Shown here: piece after piece, positions 22,201 to 33,351 of the stretch
How the letters are laid out: every line of letters starts with the position of its first letter
Position numbering within the stretch: position 1 is the first letter of the stretch
DNA from: Rosa chinensis
Taxonomy: Eukaryota > Streptophyta > Magnoliopsida > Rosales > Rosaceae
DNA length: 64,000 nucleotides
Reading direction: 5' to 3'
Assembly: GCF_002994745.2 (NCBI RefSeq)
Contig: NC_037094.1
Location: 3,642,001-3,706,000 of the forward strand
The notes under the pieces: model-generated
Told to the model about the DNA's origin: nothing
Databases searched by the model: none
The model's input: the letters and a program-made list of their open reading frames with translations, nothing else
Translations under genes and position numbers: made by a program

Positions 22201-25200
22201 TGATATTGGCATTGACAAGCAATGTGCTAAATGTCCCATGTCATCTCCTTCATTTATTACAAATCCTGATGGTGAAACTAGAGATCTAGAGAAGATCCCT
22301 GCAAGAGATAACTCTGAAGTGGTTCATAAAATTAAGTGGGGGGATCTAGAGGATGATGGTTTGGCACTTCCTCTTACTAACGTTGTCGGCACCAGAATCA
22401 AGTTTGGTGCTATTGGAGATGAAAATCTGGTGGCCTCCAAAGAGCATGAGAATTGTCATAGTTTTGTCCCTTCTGCAAATTCACAAGAAAACAAACTGTT
22501 TGCTGCATCTGCGGATGCCAATAGTGTTTCTCACCAGACGGCGTCAGTGAATGATAAGGATCAATTGTATGAAGATAACTGCAAGGAGGTGGATATTATA
22601 TCTGCTGAAAATGTTGAGGAGCCAATTCAGAATGACAAAATGGTTGATGTGGATAACAATACTTCAAATTGCAAGGCTATACATACCGAAAACATTGAAG
22701 CAGTCGCTGATGATCCTGTAAGTGCTAGCACTTTGGCTTGTGAAGAGGGTGGGACAGTGGGGAAAGTTGAAGCACCTGTGGTTGTAACTGTGGTAAGTAA
22801 TCCTGCAATTTTTGAAGAATCAGGCCCCGATGGCAGTTCAAGTGAAGTTCATATCTCCAAAGATAAAGACTTAGTTCCACCTGACAAGAGCAACCCAGAA
22901 ATTTGTGCAGAGCCTACCCTCACACCATCTGGACATTATATGTTGAACTCAAATATGAGTGCCCTTGGAGATTGTGACACAGGTGAAAGCAAAGAAAGGT
23001 TTAGGCAGCGACTTTGGTGCTTTCTCTTTGAGAATCTTAACCGGGCTGTGGATGAGCTTTATCTTCTTTGTGAACTAGAGTGCGATGTAGAGCAGATGAA
23101 AGAGGCCATTCTTGTTCTTGAAGAGGCTCGCTCTGATTTCAGAGATCTGAATACTAGAGTGGAAGATTTTGAGAAAATAAAAAGGGCACCATCTCAGTTG
23201 ATAGATGGGGTGCCCATCACCTTGAAGAGTGACCATCGTAGGCCACATGCTCTTTCATGGGAGGTAAGCTACCCTTCTTCTGCTCATTAAAAACATGTTA
23301 TTCTCAGTTTGATGTGAAATTGAAACCTTGATGTTTTCTTTTCTCCATCACTATGAAAATGACAGGTTTCTTGTGTTTTTTGAAATTTCTGAAAATGATA
23401 TAATCTTGTAAACTGCTAGTCAATGTCACATGCAGGTTAGAAGAATGACAACTTCTGCACACAAAGCAGAGATACTATCCTCATCTCTTGAGGCTTTTAA
23501 GAAAATTCAGAAAGAAAGAGCTAGCTTTTGTGCAGCCAATGATGCTAAACTTATGGGCCTTAAGTACACAAATATCCAATCTAGTGATAACCTCAATACG
23601 TTACCTGCAAGAAATGATGGGAAATTAAATTCTAAAGAATCAACAATGAAGTTAAGAAGATATAGTGGAGGTTCAGATCTCATTGAAGCCGTCACTAATG
23701 GGAATAAGAATACTGAATCAAGCAGTTTGAGCAGAGTAAAGTTGGTACAAAATGGGCGTGTCTCTCAGAATTCATCTTCCTTTGTTGTTAATGCATCTAG
23801 ATTGCCTCCTAGGGACAATTCTGCTGCTGGAAAAACTAAGAGAGAACAGTCTGGGTCTGAAGCCGAGAAGATGCTTGCTAGGAAAGAAAAACTGTCAACA
23901 GAAGGTGGTGTTGAAAAAATTGCCAAGTTGACCAATCAGTCCAAAAAGCAAATTCCACTTTTGGAAAAAGATAAAGAAAAGAGGAATTCAGCTCCATGGA
24001 AATCCATGGATGCTTGGAAGGAGAAGAGGAATTGGGAGGATGTTCTTTCATCTCCTTCTCGTGTCTCTTCCCGAGTTTCACATTCGCCTGGCTTGAGGAG
24101 GAAAAGTGCTGATCGTGCACGAATGTTGCATGATAAACTAATGTCTCCTGAGAAGAAGAAAAAAACTAGTTTGGATCTGAAGAGAGAGGCAGAAGAAAAA
24201 CATGCCCGTGCTATGAGAATCAGAAGCGAGCTAGAGAATGAGAGAGCTCAGAAGCTTCATCGTAGTTCAGAAAAGATGAATAGAGTTAATGAATTACAGG
24301 CTGTAAAAAATATGAAGTTACGGGAGGGAATGCATGCTCGTCATCAACGCAGTGAGTCTCGACACGAAGCACATCTAGCTCAACGAGTGAAGAGAGCTGG
24401 TGATGAAAGCATCAAAGTTAAAGAGGTTCAGTTCATAACTTCCTTAAATGAAGAAAATAAAAAGCTCAGTTTGCGCCAGAAGCATCATGATTCAGAACTG
24501 AGGAGAGCTGAAAAACTTCAAGTGATAAGAACTAAACAAAAAGAGGATATGGCGCGAGAAGAAGCTGTTTTAGAGCGGAGGAAACTCATTGAAGCTGAAA
24601 AGTTGCAGCGTCTTGCTGAAACACAGCGGAGAAAGGAAGAGGCTCAAGTTAGAAGGGAGGAGGAGCGTAAAGCATCAAGTGCAGCACGTGAAGCAAGGGC
24701 CATCGAACAACTTCGGAGGAAGGAGGAAAGAGCCAAAGCCCAGCAGGAGGAGGCTGAACTGCTGGCCCAGAAATTGGCTGAGAGACTAAGAGAAAGTGAG
24801 CAACGCCGCAAATTTTACCTGGAACAGATACGAGAGAGAGCTTCTATGGATTTCAGGGATCAATCTTCACCTTTATTACGTCGAACTTTAAACAAGGATG
24901 TTCAGGGAAGATCATCATCAATTAACAATGGCGATGATTATCAAGTAAGCAGTTTCTCAGGCCTAGGAAGTTGCACTTTTGCGGAAAGCAATAATACAGC
25001 ACAACATTCAATGAAGCGGAGAATTAAAAAAATTCGACAGAGACTTATGGCTCTAAAATATGAAATTCTTGAGCCTCCTGTTGGTGCTGAAAATGCTGGC
25101 ATTGGATACAGAACAGCACTGGGAACTGCAAGGGCAAAGATTGGGAGATGGCTTCAAGAACTTCAAAGACTCCGACAAGCAAGAAAAGAAGGGGCTGCAA

Positions 25201-28179
25201 GCATTGGGTTAATAACTGCTGAAATGATCAAGGTATGTAGGTTTTGAGGATTACCAGGTTGTTATACTGGATAGTCGAATATAAATTATGATGTTTGCAT
25301 TAAGCATTTCTTTGTAGAGTTGATGATCATTATTATGGAAATTATACCATGTTTGCATTTTCACCTACCTAGAATGAACACTCGCAGCTCAGAAAAAGAA
25401 AGATCCAAATGTGCTGATGAGTGACTATATTTGTGCTGAAAAGTTGCTTTTCAGATAAATGTTCTTATGTCTCTATTTTATGCTTGAAAATGCTCTGCCT
25501 TTCTGATGTTCCAGTAGGGTTTTTTTAAGTTTAATGTAATTATGGGATGGCTATCTTGACTTACAAATGCTGTATGCTTTTCTTTTTCTGAACATAGTAT
25601 TTGGAGGGAAAGGAGCTGGAACTGCAGGCTTCCCGCCAAGCTGGTCTGATTGATTTTATCGCTTCTGCCCTGCCTGCTTCTTATACATCAAAACCTGAAG
25701 CCTGCCAGGTGACAATACATCTTTTAAAACTCTTAAGGGTGGTGTTATCTCTGCCTACAAACAGGAGTTATTTTCTTGCACAGAATCTCTTGCCCCCTAT
25801 CATCCCAATGCTGTCTGCTGCCCTTGAGAGCTACATAAAGATAGCAGTATCCTTGAATCCTTCTGGTAATGTTAATTTCCCATCTACCAAAACCTCAGTT
25901 GAAAATTTTGAATCAATATCTGAGGTGTTGGATGGTTATTTATGGACTGTAACAACAATAGTCAGTCACATAAGTTCTGATGAACGACAGCTCCAAATGA
26001 GGGATAGTTTGTTGGAGCTACTGATTGCCTACCAAGTTATTCACCGGCTGCGAGATCTCTTTGCCCTTTATGATCGACCCCAGGTGGAGGGGTCACCATT
26101 TCCATCGTCAATTATCTTAAGTATAAATTTGTTGGTTGTCTTAACTTCCAGGTCTGAAACTGATTGTCCTATTGATTGGAAAGAAGTACCTATTGAAACA
26201 CTGCTTGGAAATGGAAGTGAAGAGGCTAAGATTGCTGAGTGTGATAATTCGGAATGTCTTCCTTCAACTCAGACCTTGGAAGATTTTAGGCCTCCATCAT
26301 CATTGGTGAATGGTGGTAAATTTGTACATCTCCCAGATGTACCAGAGGATGGACCAGTAGATGAGATGTGTAAGATAAATGAATCTGTGGAGTCAGTAGC
26401 TGCTGCTAAGAATAGTGAGAAAGAGCAGTCTAATAGTCTGGTTGAAGCAAACAATGCTAACACCTTCAAAACAGGTGTTCCAGATGAACCCCAGAAGATG
26501 CTGAATGAGGATATTATGAAGCCTTTTGCATCAGTGGAGGAAGAGAAACACTTGGTGGATACTGGTGCGGAACATAAGTATGATAACAGTATGAGCTTGC
26601 AGCAACCGGTAGCATTTCTTCTTTCAGCTGTATCAGAGACAGGGCTTGTCAGTCTCCCATCTCTGTTGACATCTGTGTTATTACAGGCAAACAATAGATT
26701 GTCTTCTGAACAGGTAATTTTACTGTCAAGCCCAATATAATTTGCTTGAATTGATGGTTCTGAATATGTACCGTTGTAGTGCTCCCAATGTTATTAACAT
26801 CGTTGCTGGTTGGTGTTATTCTTACTGTAAAAGAGTTGTGGTAAGATATTACAAAGACAAATTTTGATACAATGCAAATTAACCCCCATCCCTAAATGTA
26901 AGCCTTGCATAGTGATATATAAAATCTTGGGCCTGTTCACCTATTGCCAATTTTGGGCTGGATGCTAGATTCCTACAATTACCATTGCTCTCTACATATG
27001 GCATCATGGTCATGAATATTGAACCTGGAAACTAAATGTAAAGATAAACTTCTACTCTGTTTCAGGCCTCAGATTCCCTCCCATCTAATTTTGAAGATGT
27101 AGCAACTGGAGTACTGAAGGTGTTGAACAATTTGGCTCTTTTGGACCTTAAATTCATGCAGAGAATGCTAGTAGGTCCTTTTAACTAAAATCTTTGTTAT
27201 AATGGCTCCCAAACTTTTGATATGCTCACTCTGTAATGTCATCTAGAAACTGTTGGCGATGAGCTTATCTATTTCTACTTTCCTGATCTGCTTGCAGGCT
27301 AGGCCTGACCTAAAAATGGAATTTTTCCATTTGATGAGTTTCCTGCTTTCTCATTGTGCCAGCAAGTGGAAAGTAGCTAATGATCAGGTAACCAATTCAT
27401 GTCACTATTTGGTTTAATTCTATGTTTTAGTAGTAATTGCATTATTTCATCTCTAAAGTAGTTCCAAACTATCTGTTCACCTCTGTATGATGTTTTGTGT
27501 CTCAGGTGGGGCTGCTTTTGCTTGAATCTCTTTTGCTTCTTGGTCATTTTGCCCTGTTCCACCTTGGGAATCAAGCTGTCCTTCGTTGGGGAAAGAGTCC
27601 TACCATTATCCACAAGGTCAGTGAAGTCTTCCATACAAATATTTACATCTTTGAGTTGTATGGATAAACTAACTATTTAGTGGGTGAGGTCAGGTATGCG
27701 ATTTGCCATTTGTATTCTTCAGTGATCCTGAGTTGATGCCAGTCTTGGCTGGCACGCTGGTTGCTGCCTGTTATGGGTGTGAGCAGAACAAGGGTGTGGT
27801 TCAGCAGGAAATGAGTACAGATATGCTACTCTCCCTGTTACAATCTTGCAGAAACGTCCTGCCAGCAGTTAGATCCAATTCTAAGTTGGACAGTGGCCCA
27901 GCAGATGATGTGCCCCTAAGATCCGGCCGTAACAGTACCAAGAACTCTAGGGTTTCTTCCGGAAAGGGTGTTGCTTCAGGAAACAGCATGAGAATTGGCA
28001 AGATGAGAAGCCATAGGGAAAGTAAAACAATTAGGAGTTATGAAGAGTTGGCTCCGAAGCAGATTCTTCCATCTACAGACACTGCCTCTATGATGCTGCA
28101 TTGTAGATTTCCGAACAGCTTCATCGATAGAGCAGAAAATTTCTTTTCAACTGAGAACCCCAGCATCGCTGGAGTATGA
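19258..28179 (+). CDS. SCAPER-like protein
   Basis: Exons read 19258-19317, 21971-23263, 23436-25232, 25598-26713, 27066-27170, 27298-27387, 27506-27616 and 27694-28179. They sum to 5,058 bases in frame, giving about 1,685 aa. The diagnostic block is in exon 2: RLWCFLFENLNRAVDELY followed by CELECDVEQMKEAILVLEEA, which matches the N-terminal domain of SCAPER (S-phase cyclin A-associated protein in the ER). Exon 3 encodes a long Lys/Arg/Glu-rich coiled coil (about 24130-24850), and exons 4-8 a helical, Leu-rich C-terminal part. In animals SCAPER binds cyclin A/CDK2 and has been linked to translation-coupled mRNA decay; the plant role is inferred. The start was chosen because MENIGEALDDDGAGWFEVKK splices in phase to KQRSSSKLSLQSW. 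The first intron (2.65 kb) holds a gag-only LTR element. Confidence 0.88.
19601..21563 (-). mobile_element. Gag-only LTR retrotransposon (TR-GAG type), Ty3/Gypsy-related
   Basis: Two 236-bp LTRs (19601-19836 and 21328-21563) start TG and end CA and look identical by eye. The target duplication AAATG is at 19596-19600 and 21564-21568. On the minus strand a perfect initiator-Met primer site (TGGTATCAGAGC, 21325-21314) lies two bases inside the 5' LTR, and a polypurine tract (CTCAAGGGGGGAGGAGT) precedes the 3' LTR. A TATATA box lies in the LTR near 19690-19700. The 1.49-kb interior has only gag sequence; protease, RT and integrase are absent. It must move in trans. It sits antisense in intron 1 of the SCAPER-like gene. 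Confidence 0.95.
19866..21313 (-). pseudogene. Ty3/Gypsy-type gag with CCHC knuckle, frameshifted
   Basis: The ATG ending at 21313 directly abuts the primer-binding site. The 456-residue frame starts Pro/Thr-rich, then carries a retrotransposon gag core (PPKVDLPRFTGDDAAGWI, then WEQFVPAFLAHFG and FLGGLKPAIRNDV). The zinc knuckle (GLCFNCDEQYTPTHSC) is in another frame that ends at 19866, so a frameshift lies at about 20130-20200. The shift could be mutation, sequencing error or programmed frameshifting; nothing distinguishes these. The knuckle style (ERRAKGLCFNCDE) is that of chromovirus-like Gypsy gag. Confidence 0.88.
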
Positions 28180-28466
28180 CATGCATGGCGGTGCGTCTCA
28201 TTTTGACAGGTAATGTCATCTTGAGTGTGCATGCTGAATTATTTTGGCATTTTTGTTTCGCGTTCCAAGCAAGTTACAACATTAAACTCAGATTTTCCAC
28301 AGAAGTTTCCTTTGAAACTGAATCTGCAAAAGACTTGCTGTGACTGTCGGAATAACTGAATATAGGCATCAGGGCTTAAGTCTCCGTCGGTATAGGGGTC
28401 GTATCAAAAATATGTTATGAACACAAGTGTAAAAACAATTGTTGTTGTACTGTACAGAATTGACAG

Positions 28467-28472
28467 AATAAA
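28467..28472 (+). terminator. Poly(A) signal AATAAA after the SCAPER-like gene
   Basis: A canonical AATAAA lies 288 bases past the stop codon at 28179, in AT-rich sequence, on the sense strand. It is the best candidate near-upstream element for 3' end formation. The Copia element begins about 275 bases further on. Confidence 0.45.
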
Positions 28473-28745
28473 CTTATGGAAATTCGATTATTGAGAACTA
28501 GCATTCCGCAAGTAAGATTGTTCTTGTAGACTTGTTGAGTGCATGGATGATAAAAGGATATACTAGTTGTTAGACTATGACACGAGTATGTAATATTTTC
28601 TATTTCTTGTAATAGAAAAACCCAAATGCGAAATATAGGTATTCAGAGAACTGGATTTGAAGCATTCCAAGTCTCTATTGCTTAGGTATGGGCCTCTCCC
28701 AAAAATCATGATGTACGGGAGAATTTCAATAAAAATTAGTCTTGG

Positions 28746-29093
28746 TGTTTGAGGACAAGTATGAAATGATAAACAGAGAGAGAGAGTAATGTTTCTGTGA
28801 GAATAGAGATTCAAGTGTGTTTATTCATCTCACACAAAGAGGTATTTATAGGAAAATATTACAAGTGTGAAAGCTCAAAGAGTAACTCAATTTGATAACC
28901 TCTACATTCACAGCTGCAGCCTTCTATGGTGGCTGTGATGATGATAAAATGCCATGCTTGTTGCCCTTTGGCATAAAGCTTGTCACACAAGTCACAATAC
29001 CTACATTATACTCAAGTACCTATTTGTATACATGATATAGACATTTATACTATGACTCATGTTTTGTACATGTGAATCATATATACTACAACA
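28746..29093 (-). repeat. 3' LTR of large Copia element
   Basis: This 348-bp terminal repeat is bounded by TG and CA, with CTTGG outside it and the polypurine tract inside. It matches 43128-43477 apart from a two-base indel near 29010. Confidence 0.95.
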
Positions 29094-29271
29094 CTCCCCC
29101 TTGGATATTTCATGTCAAATAGTATTGTTTAGGTCGTGCGCTTCGAAATTGCCTCGTTAAAAACCTTGCCAAGTAATAAAACCCTGTGGGAAAAAACAAC
29201 CTTGGTCGAAGGAGAAAAAGAGCACAACGCGCGTTTGAGCGTGGAGTATGTAACTGGATACTCCCCCTGAT

Positions 29272-32200
29272 TTAGACTCCCCCTGAAGATCGTGGGAGTT
29301 CGGATAGCCTTCTCAATCCGATACTCTTCACATGTTTCTCGAAAGGGGATTTTGGTAACGACTTAGTAAATAAGTCCGCTACATTTTCCTCTGATCGGAT
29401 TTGATTTACTTCAATTTTCAGAAGTGTTTGTTGTTGCTGATTGTAGAAGAATTTTGGCGATATATGCTTGGTATTGTCCCCCTTGATGAAACCTAATTTC
29501 ATTTGCTCAATACAAGCTGCATTATCTTCGTAAATGCATGTAGGTTCTTCTGTGGTGGACTTCAAACCACAGGTTCCTCGAATGTGTCTATTTACAGACC
29601 TTAGCCATATGCATTCACGCACAGCTTCATGTAGAGCAATAATCTCTGCATGATTTGAGGAAGTAGCAACAAGGGTCTGTTTCGTGGATCTCCAAGATAT
29701 CGCGGTGCTTCCCATGGTAAAGACATAACCTGTTTGGGAGCGACCTTTGTGAGGGTCAGAGAGATACCCTGCATCAGCAAAGCCCATCAAAACATCATTA
29801 TCATTTTGATGGAGGGGAGGAGGAGAACGTCGGCCACCATGGAAAGTGTCGCCGGCGTTCATATTGCGGAAGGTGGCTTTTTGCCATGTGGGATCTAATC
29901 CCATACTTCCGTCCTTTCTTTTCTCCCTGTAGGGATAAAACAAGCCCATATCAATCGTACCTTTTAAGTATCGAAAGATTGTCTTTATACCAATCCAATG
30001 GCGGCGTGTTGGCGAGGAACTATGTCGAGCCAACAAGTTCACTGCGAATGAGATATCCGGTCTTGTGCATTGAGCTAAGTACAATAATGCACCTATTGCA
30101 CTTAGATATGGCACTTCAGCCTCTAATAAGCCTTCGTCCTCATCCTTTGGACGAAATGGATCTTTTCTGGGCTCAAGGCTACGGCTGATCATGGGAGTAC
30201 TCACAGGCTTTGCTTTATCTTCATTAAAGCGCCTTAGTAATTTTTGAGTATATGCTGACTGATGGATCATAATCCCATCACTACGGTGCTCGAGTTCTAT
30301 TCCGAGACAAAACCGTGTTTTCCCAAGATCTTTCATCTCAAACTCGGATTTCAAATATTTAGCAGTTTCTTTTAACTCATTTAGAGTTCCAATTAGATTC
30401 ATGTCATCGACATATACTGCTATAATTGCAAATCCGGAACTTGTTCTTTTAATGAACACGCATGGGCATATTTCATTGTTAATATATCCCTTCCTAATCA
30501 AGTAGTCACTTAGACGGTTATACCACATCCGTCCGGATTGTTTCAATCCATATAGTGAGCGTCTCAATCTTATTGAAAACGCGCTCCGTGGTTTAGAGCC
30601 ATTTGATTTGGGTAATTGAAGTCCATCTGGAACCTTCATATATATCTCTGAATCTAGATCCCCATAGAGATATGCTGTAACCACATCCATAAGCTGCATG
30701 TCAAGTTTTTCGGAAACTACCAAACTGACAAGGTAGCGGAACGTTATAACGTCCATTACGGGAGAATATGTCTCCTCGTAGTCGATTCCAGGGCGTTGTG
30801 AGAAACCTTGTGCCACAAGGCGGGCTTTGTATCTAACAACCTCATTTTTCTCATTACGCTTTCTAACAAAGACCCATTTATGGCCAACAGGTTTTATATT
30901 TGGTGGTGTCAGCATTATAGACCCAAATACCTGTCTCTTTGTTAGTGAATCCAATTCAGTCTGGATCGCATCTTTCCATTTAGACCAATCTGCTCTTCGT
31001 TGACATTCTTCAACAGAGCGAGGTTCGATATCATCGTATTCTATAATTCCTTTTGCAATATGATATGCAAAAGCATCATTAATAGTCATAGAATTTCTAT
31101 CCATCACCCCATGTATACTAGTGTAATTCATGGAGATCTCTCTATTCTCTGGAATTGGTTCTTTTATTGGAGCGTCCTCCAATGATGTCTCTTTGACATA
31201 ACCATAATCCGGAATATTTTCATGAGAGGGATTAATTGTATCGATGATTAATGGATTATTTTGTGCCAAACTCGCTTTCTTTCTTGGGCGAGAATCCATC
31301 GAACCAATGGGCCTCCCGCGCTTCCTGGCGGGAGCCATGGGTCTAGCCACTACATCACCCATATAGGGGACGTTGGCGCCATTCTCATGTATTCTTGAGA
31401 TGGCATCATGTCCTCTAGTGTTAGGGACATCAATCCTTGCAGGCACATTTGCAGAAGGTATATGTGATCTTGTCACTTTAGCGATATCAGAAAACGCATC
31501 AGGCATTGATTCTGCTACGTTCTGAAGATCGAGAATCCTCCGCACTTCTATTTCAGATTGTGCTGTTCGGGGATCAAGATGAGACAGAGTGGGGACAAAC
31601 CACGACAATTCCTGTCTTTTCTGTTGAACATTACTGTTCATGTCTCCCCCTAATGATGGGAAGACTGTCTCATCAAAGTGACAATCCGCAAATCTAGCGG
31701 TAAATAGATCGCCTGTCAAGGGTTCTATATAGCGGATAATGGTGGGAGAGTCATATCCAGTATAAAGACCCAATCGTCTTTGAGGACCCATTTTGGTGCG
31801 CTGTGGCGGCGCAATTGGCACATAGACTGCACACCCGAATATTCGTAAGTGTGAGACATCGGGCTCATACCCAGTGACCATCTGGGAAGCAGAAAATGGT
31901 TGGGTGGCAGTGGGCCTCAGACGAATAAGCACAGCTGCGTGCAATATTGCATAGCCCCAAGCAGAAATAGGGAGATTGGTGCGCATAACCAATGCTCGAG
32001 CAACCATTTGAAGTCTTTTAATGGCAGCTTCTGCGAGACCATTTTGGGTGTGTACATGAGGTACAGGGTGTTCAACCTCGATCCCAATGGACATGCAATA
32101 ATCATCAAAAGTTTTTGATGTAAACTCTCCAGCATTGTCAAGACGAATTGACTTAATAGGATGATCAGGGTGGTGAGCCCTTAATTTAATGATCTGTGCT

Positions 32201-33006
32201 AGGAGTTTAGCAAATGCAGCATTTCTCGTGGATAATAGCATGACATGTGACCAGCGTGTCGATGCATCAACCAACACCATAAAATATCTAAATGGTCCGC
32301 AAGTTGGTTGAATAGGTCCACAAATATCACCTTGTATTCTTTGCAAGAATGGTATATTATCTTTAGAGTCCTTTGCATAGGATGGTCTTGATCCTACCTT
32401 TGCTAAAGAGCAAGCCTTACAAAACGAATGATATGAAGTAGTTCTTTCGACCAATCTTTGGTTCGTACTTCTTTTCGTTTTGAAGAATGGATGTCCGTGT
32501 GAAGTTTTTAATATACGGAGCATCATATCACGACCTGGGTGACCCAAGCGGTCGTGCCAAAGTCTATATGTGTCAGAATCCCATAAATTTTCATTCATGA
32601 CATGGTTGGATTCAATTACTCTGATAGTGGTTGCATATAATCCACTAGAGCGACACATAAGTTTCTCTAATACTCGTGTATTTCCGTAGTTATTAGAGGT
32701 AATGCAAAGGAACTCTTGTCCATTCTCACAATGTGTTTCCACATGAAGATCATTGGCTCTTATATCTTTAAAACTCAATAGGGTTCTTCCAGCCCTAGGA
32801 GCATATAGAGCTTCGATGATATTAATATTCGTGCCATTTGGCAACAAAAATTGAGCTGGTCCTCGACCATGAATCAATTGTGATGATCCTGCCATCGTAG
32901 TTATTGAAGATCGACTAGGCTTCATCCATAAAAATAATTGCCTGTGTCGTAATATAGTATGTGTGGTGCCACTATCAAGAAGGCATTCCATTTCTCCGGA
33001 AAACAT
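29272..33006 (-). CDS. Copia pol polyprotein (PR-INT-RT-RNaseH), intact
   Basis: This 1,244-residue open frame is in Copia domain order. Protease has LLDSGTTHTIL near residue 10. Integrase has the zinc part (WHDRLGHP, then FCKACSLAK) and the DDE core (QGDICGPI, RLDNAGEFTS, HTQNGLAEAAIKRL). Reverse transcriptase has KARLVAQGFSQRPGIDYEET, MDVVTAYLYGDL and YVDDMNL. RNase H has GFADAGYLSD and YEDNAAC, and the end is VADLFTKSLPKSPFEKH. No break is seen. Protease begins almost at the first ATG (33006), so this protein probably is not started there alone. A TCAG splice-acceptor-like site sits one base before the ATG. Confidence 0.93.
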   Translation of the reverse strand: MFSGEMECLLDSGTTHTILRHRQLFLWMKPSRSSITTMAGSSQLIHGRGPAQFLLPNGTNINIIEALYAPRAGRTLLSFKDIRANDLHVETHCENGQEFLCITSNNYGNTRVLEKLMCRSSGLYATTIRVIESNHVMNENLWDSDTYRLWHDRLGHPGRDMMLRILKTSHGHPFFKTKRSTNQRLVERTTSYHSFCKACSLAKVGSRPSYAKDSKDNIPFLQRIQGDICGPIQPTCGPFRYFMVLVDASTRWSHVMLLSTRNAAFAKLLAQIIKLRAHHPDHPIKSIRLDNAGEFTSKTFDDYCMSIGIEVEHPVPHVHTQNGLAEAAIKRLQMVARALVMRTNLPISAWGYAILHAAVLIRLRPTATQPFSASQMVTGYEPDVSHLRIFGCAVYVPIAPPQRTKMGPQRRLGLYTGYDSPTIIRYIEPLTGDLFTARFADCHFDETVFPSLGGDMNSNVQQKRQELSWFVPTLSHLDPRTAQSEIEVRRILDLQNVAESMPDAFSDIAKVTRSHIPSANVPARIDVPNTRGHDAISRIHENGANVPYMGDVVARPMAPARKRGRPIGSMDSRPRKKASLAQNNPLIIDTINPSHENIPDYGYVKETSLEDAPIKEPIPENREISMNYTSIHGVMDRNSMTINDAFAYHIAKGIIEYDDIEPRSVEECQRRADWSKWKDAIQTELDSLTKRQVFGSIMLTPPNIKPVGHKWVFVRKRNEKNEVVRYKARLVAQGFSQRPGIDYEETYSPVMDVITFRYLVSLVVSEKLDMQLMDVVTAYLYGDLDSEIYMKVPDGLQLPKSNGSKPRSAFSIRLRRSLYGLKQSGRMWYNRLSDYLIRKGYINNEICPCVFIKRTSSGFAIIAVYVDDMNLIGTLNELKETAKYLKSEFEMKDLGKTRFCLGIELEHRSDGIMIHQSAYTQKLLRRFNEDKAKPVSTPMISRSLEPRKDPFRPKDEDEGLLEAEVPYLSAIGALLYLAQCTRPDISFAVNLLARHSSSPTRRHWIGIKTIFRYLKGTIDMGLFYPYREKRKDGSMGLDPTWQKATFRNMNAGDTFHGGRRSPPPLHQNDNDVLMGFADAGYLSDPHKGRSQTGYVFTMGSTAISWRSTKQTLVATSSNHAEIIALHEAVRECIWLRSVNRHIRGTCGLKSTTEEPTCIYEDNAACIEQMKLGFIKGDNTKHISPKFFYNQQQQTLLKIEVNQIRSEENVADLFTKSLPKSPFEKHVKSIGLRRLSELPRSSGGV

Positions 33007-33351
33007 ACTGAAAAAGGAGTAAAGTTCGGAATATTAACACATGTCCATGACATTGAATGCGATACTTTATTAATAAGGAAAATAACCAATGATTACATCA
33101 AGGTTTCCAAAGTCTATTCCAAAGTACAATCAAACTTTATACAAATTGTAATTGCTCATTCCGTTTGGTAATTCCAATGAAATATGACCAGGGAAGTAGA
33201 GAGATGTTGGTGGAGCGAGGCTCGCTTAAATACCATGGTCTCAATTACTTTCCTAGACATCATATTTCATTGGGTACACCACATAAGAAAAGTCAATACA
33301 ATTGTTATTGATTAAGGCACATTTGCCCTTGGAAAATAGAAAAGGACTATT
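33007..33351 (-). other. Gag-pol spacer resembling an intron with poly(A) signal
   Basis: On the minus strand the spacer has stops in the pol frame and ends with a pyrimidine-rich tract and CAG (ACTCCTTTTTCAG, AG at 33009-33008) directly before pol. AATAAA is present at 33071-33066. These are the parts expected if full-length RNA is spliced to fuse gag to pol, while unspliced RNA terminates early to give gag alone. The donor is not assigned; it would have to lie within the end of gag. Confidence 0.5.
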
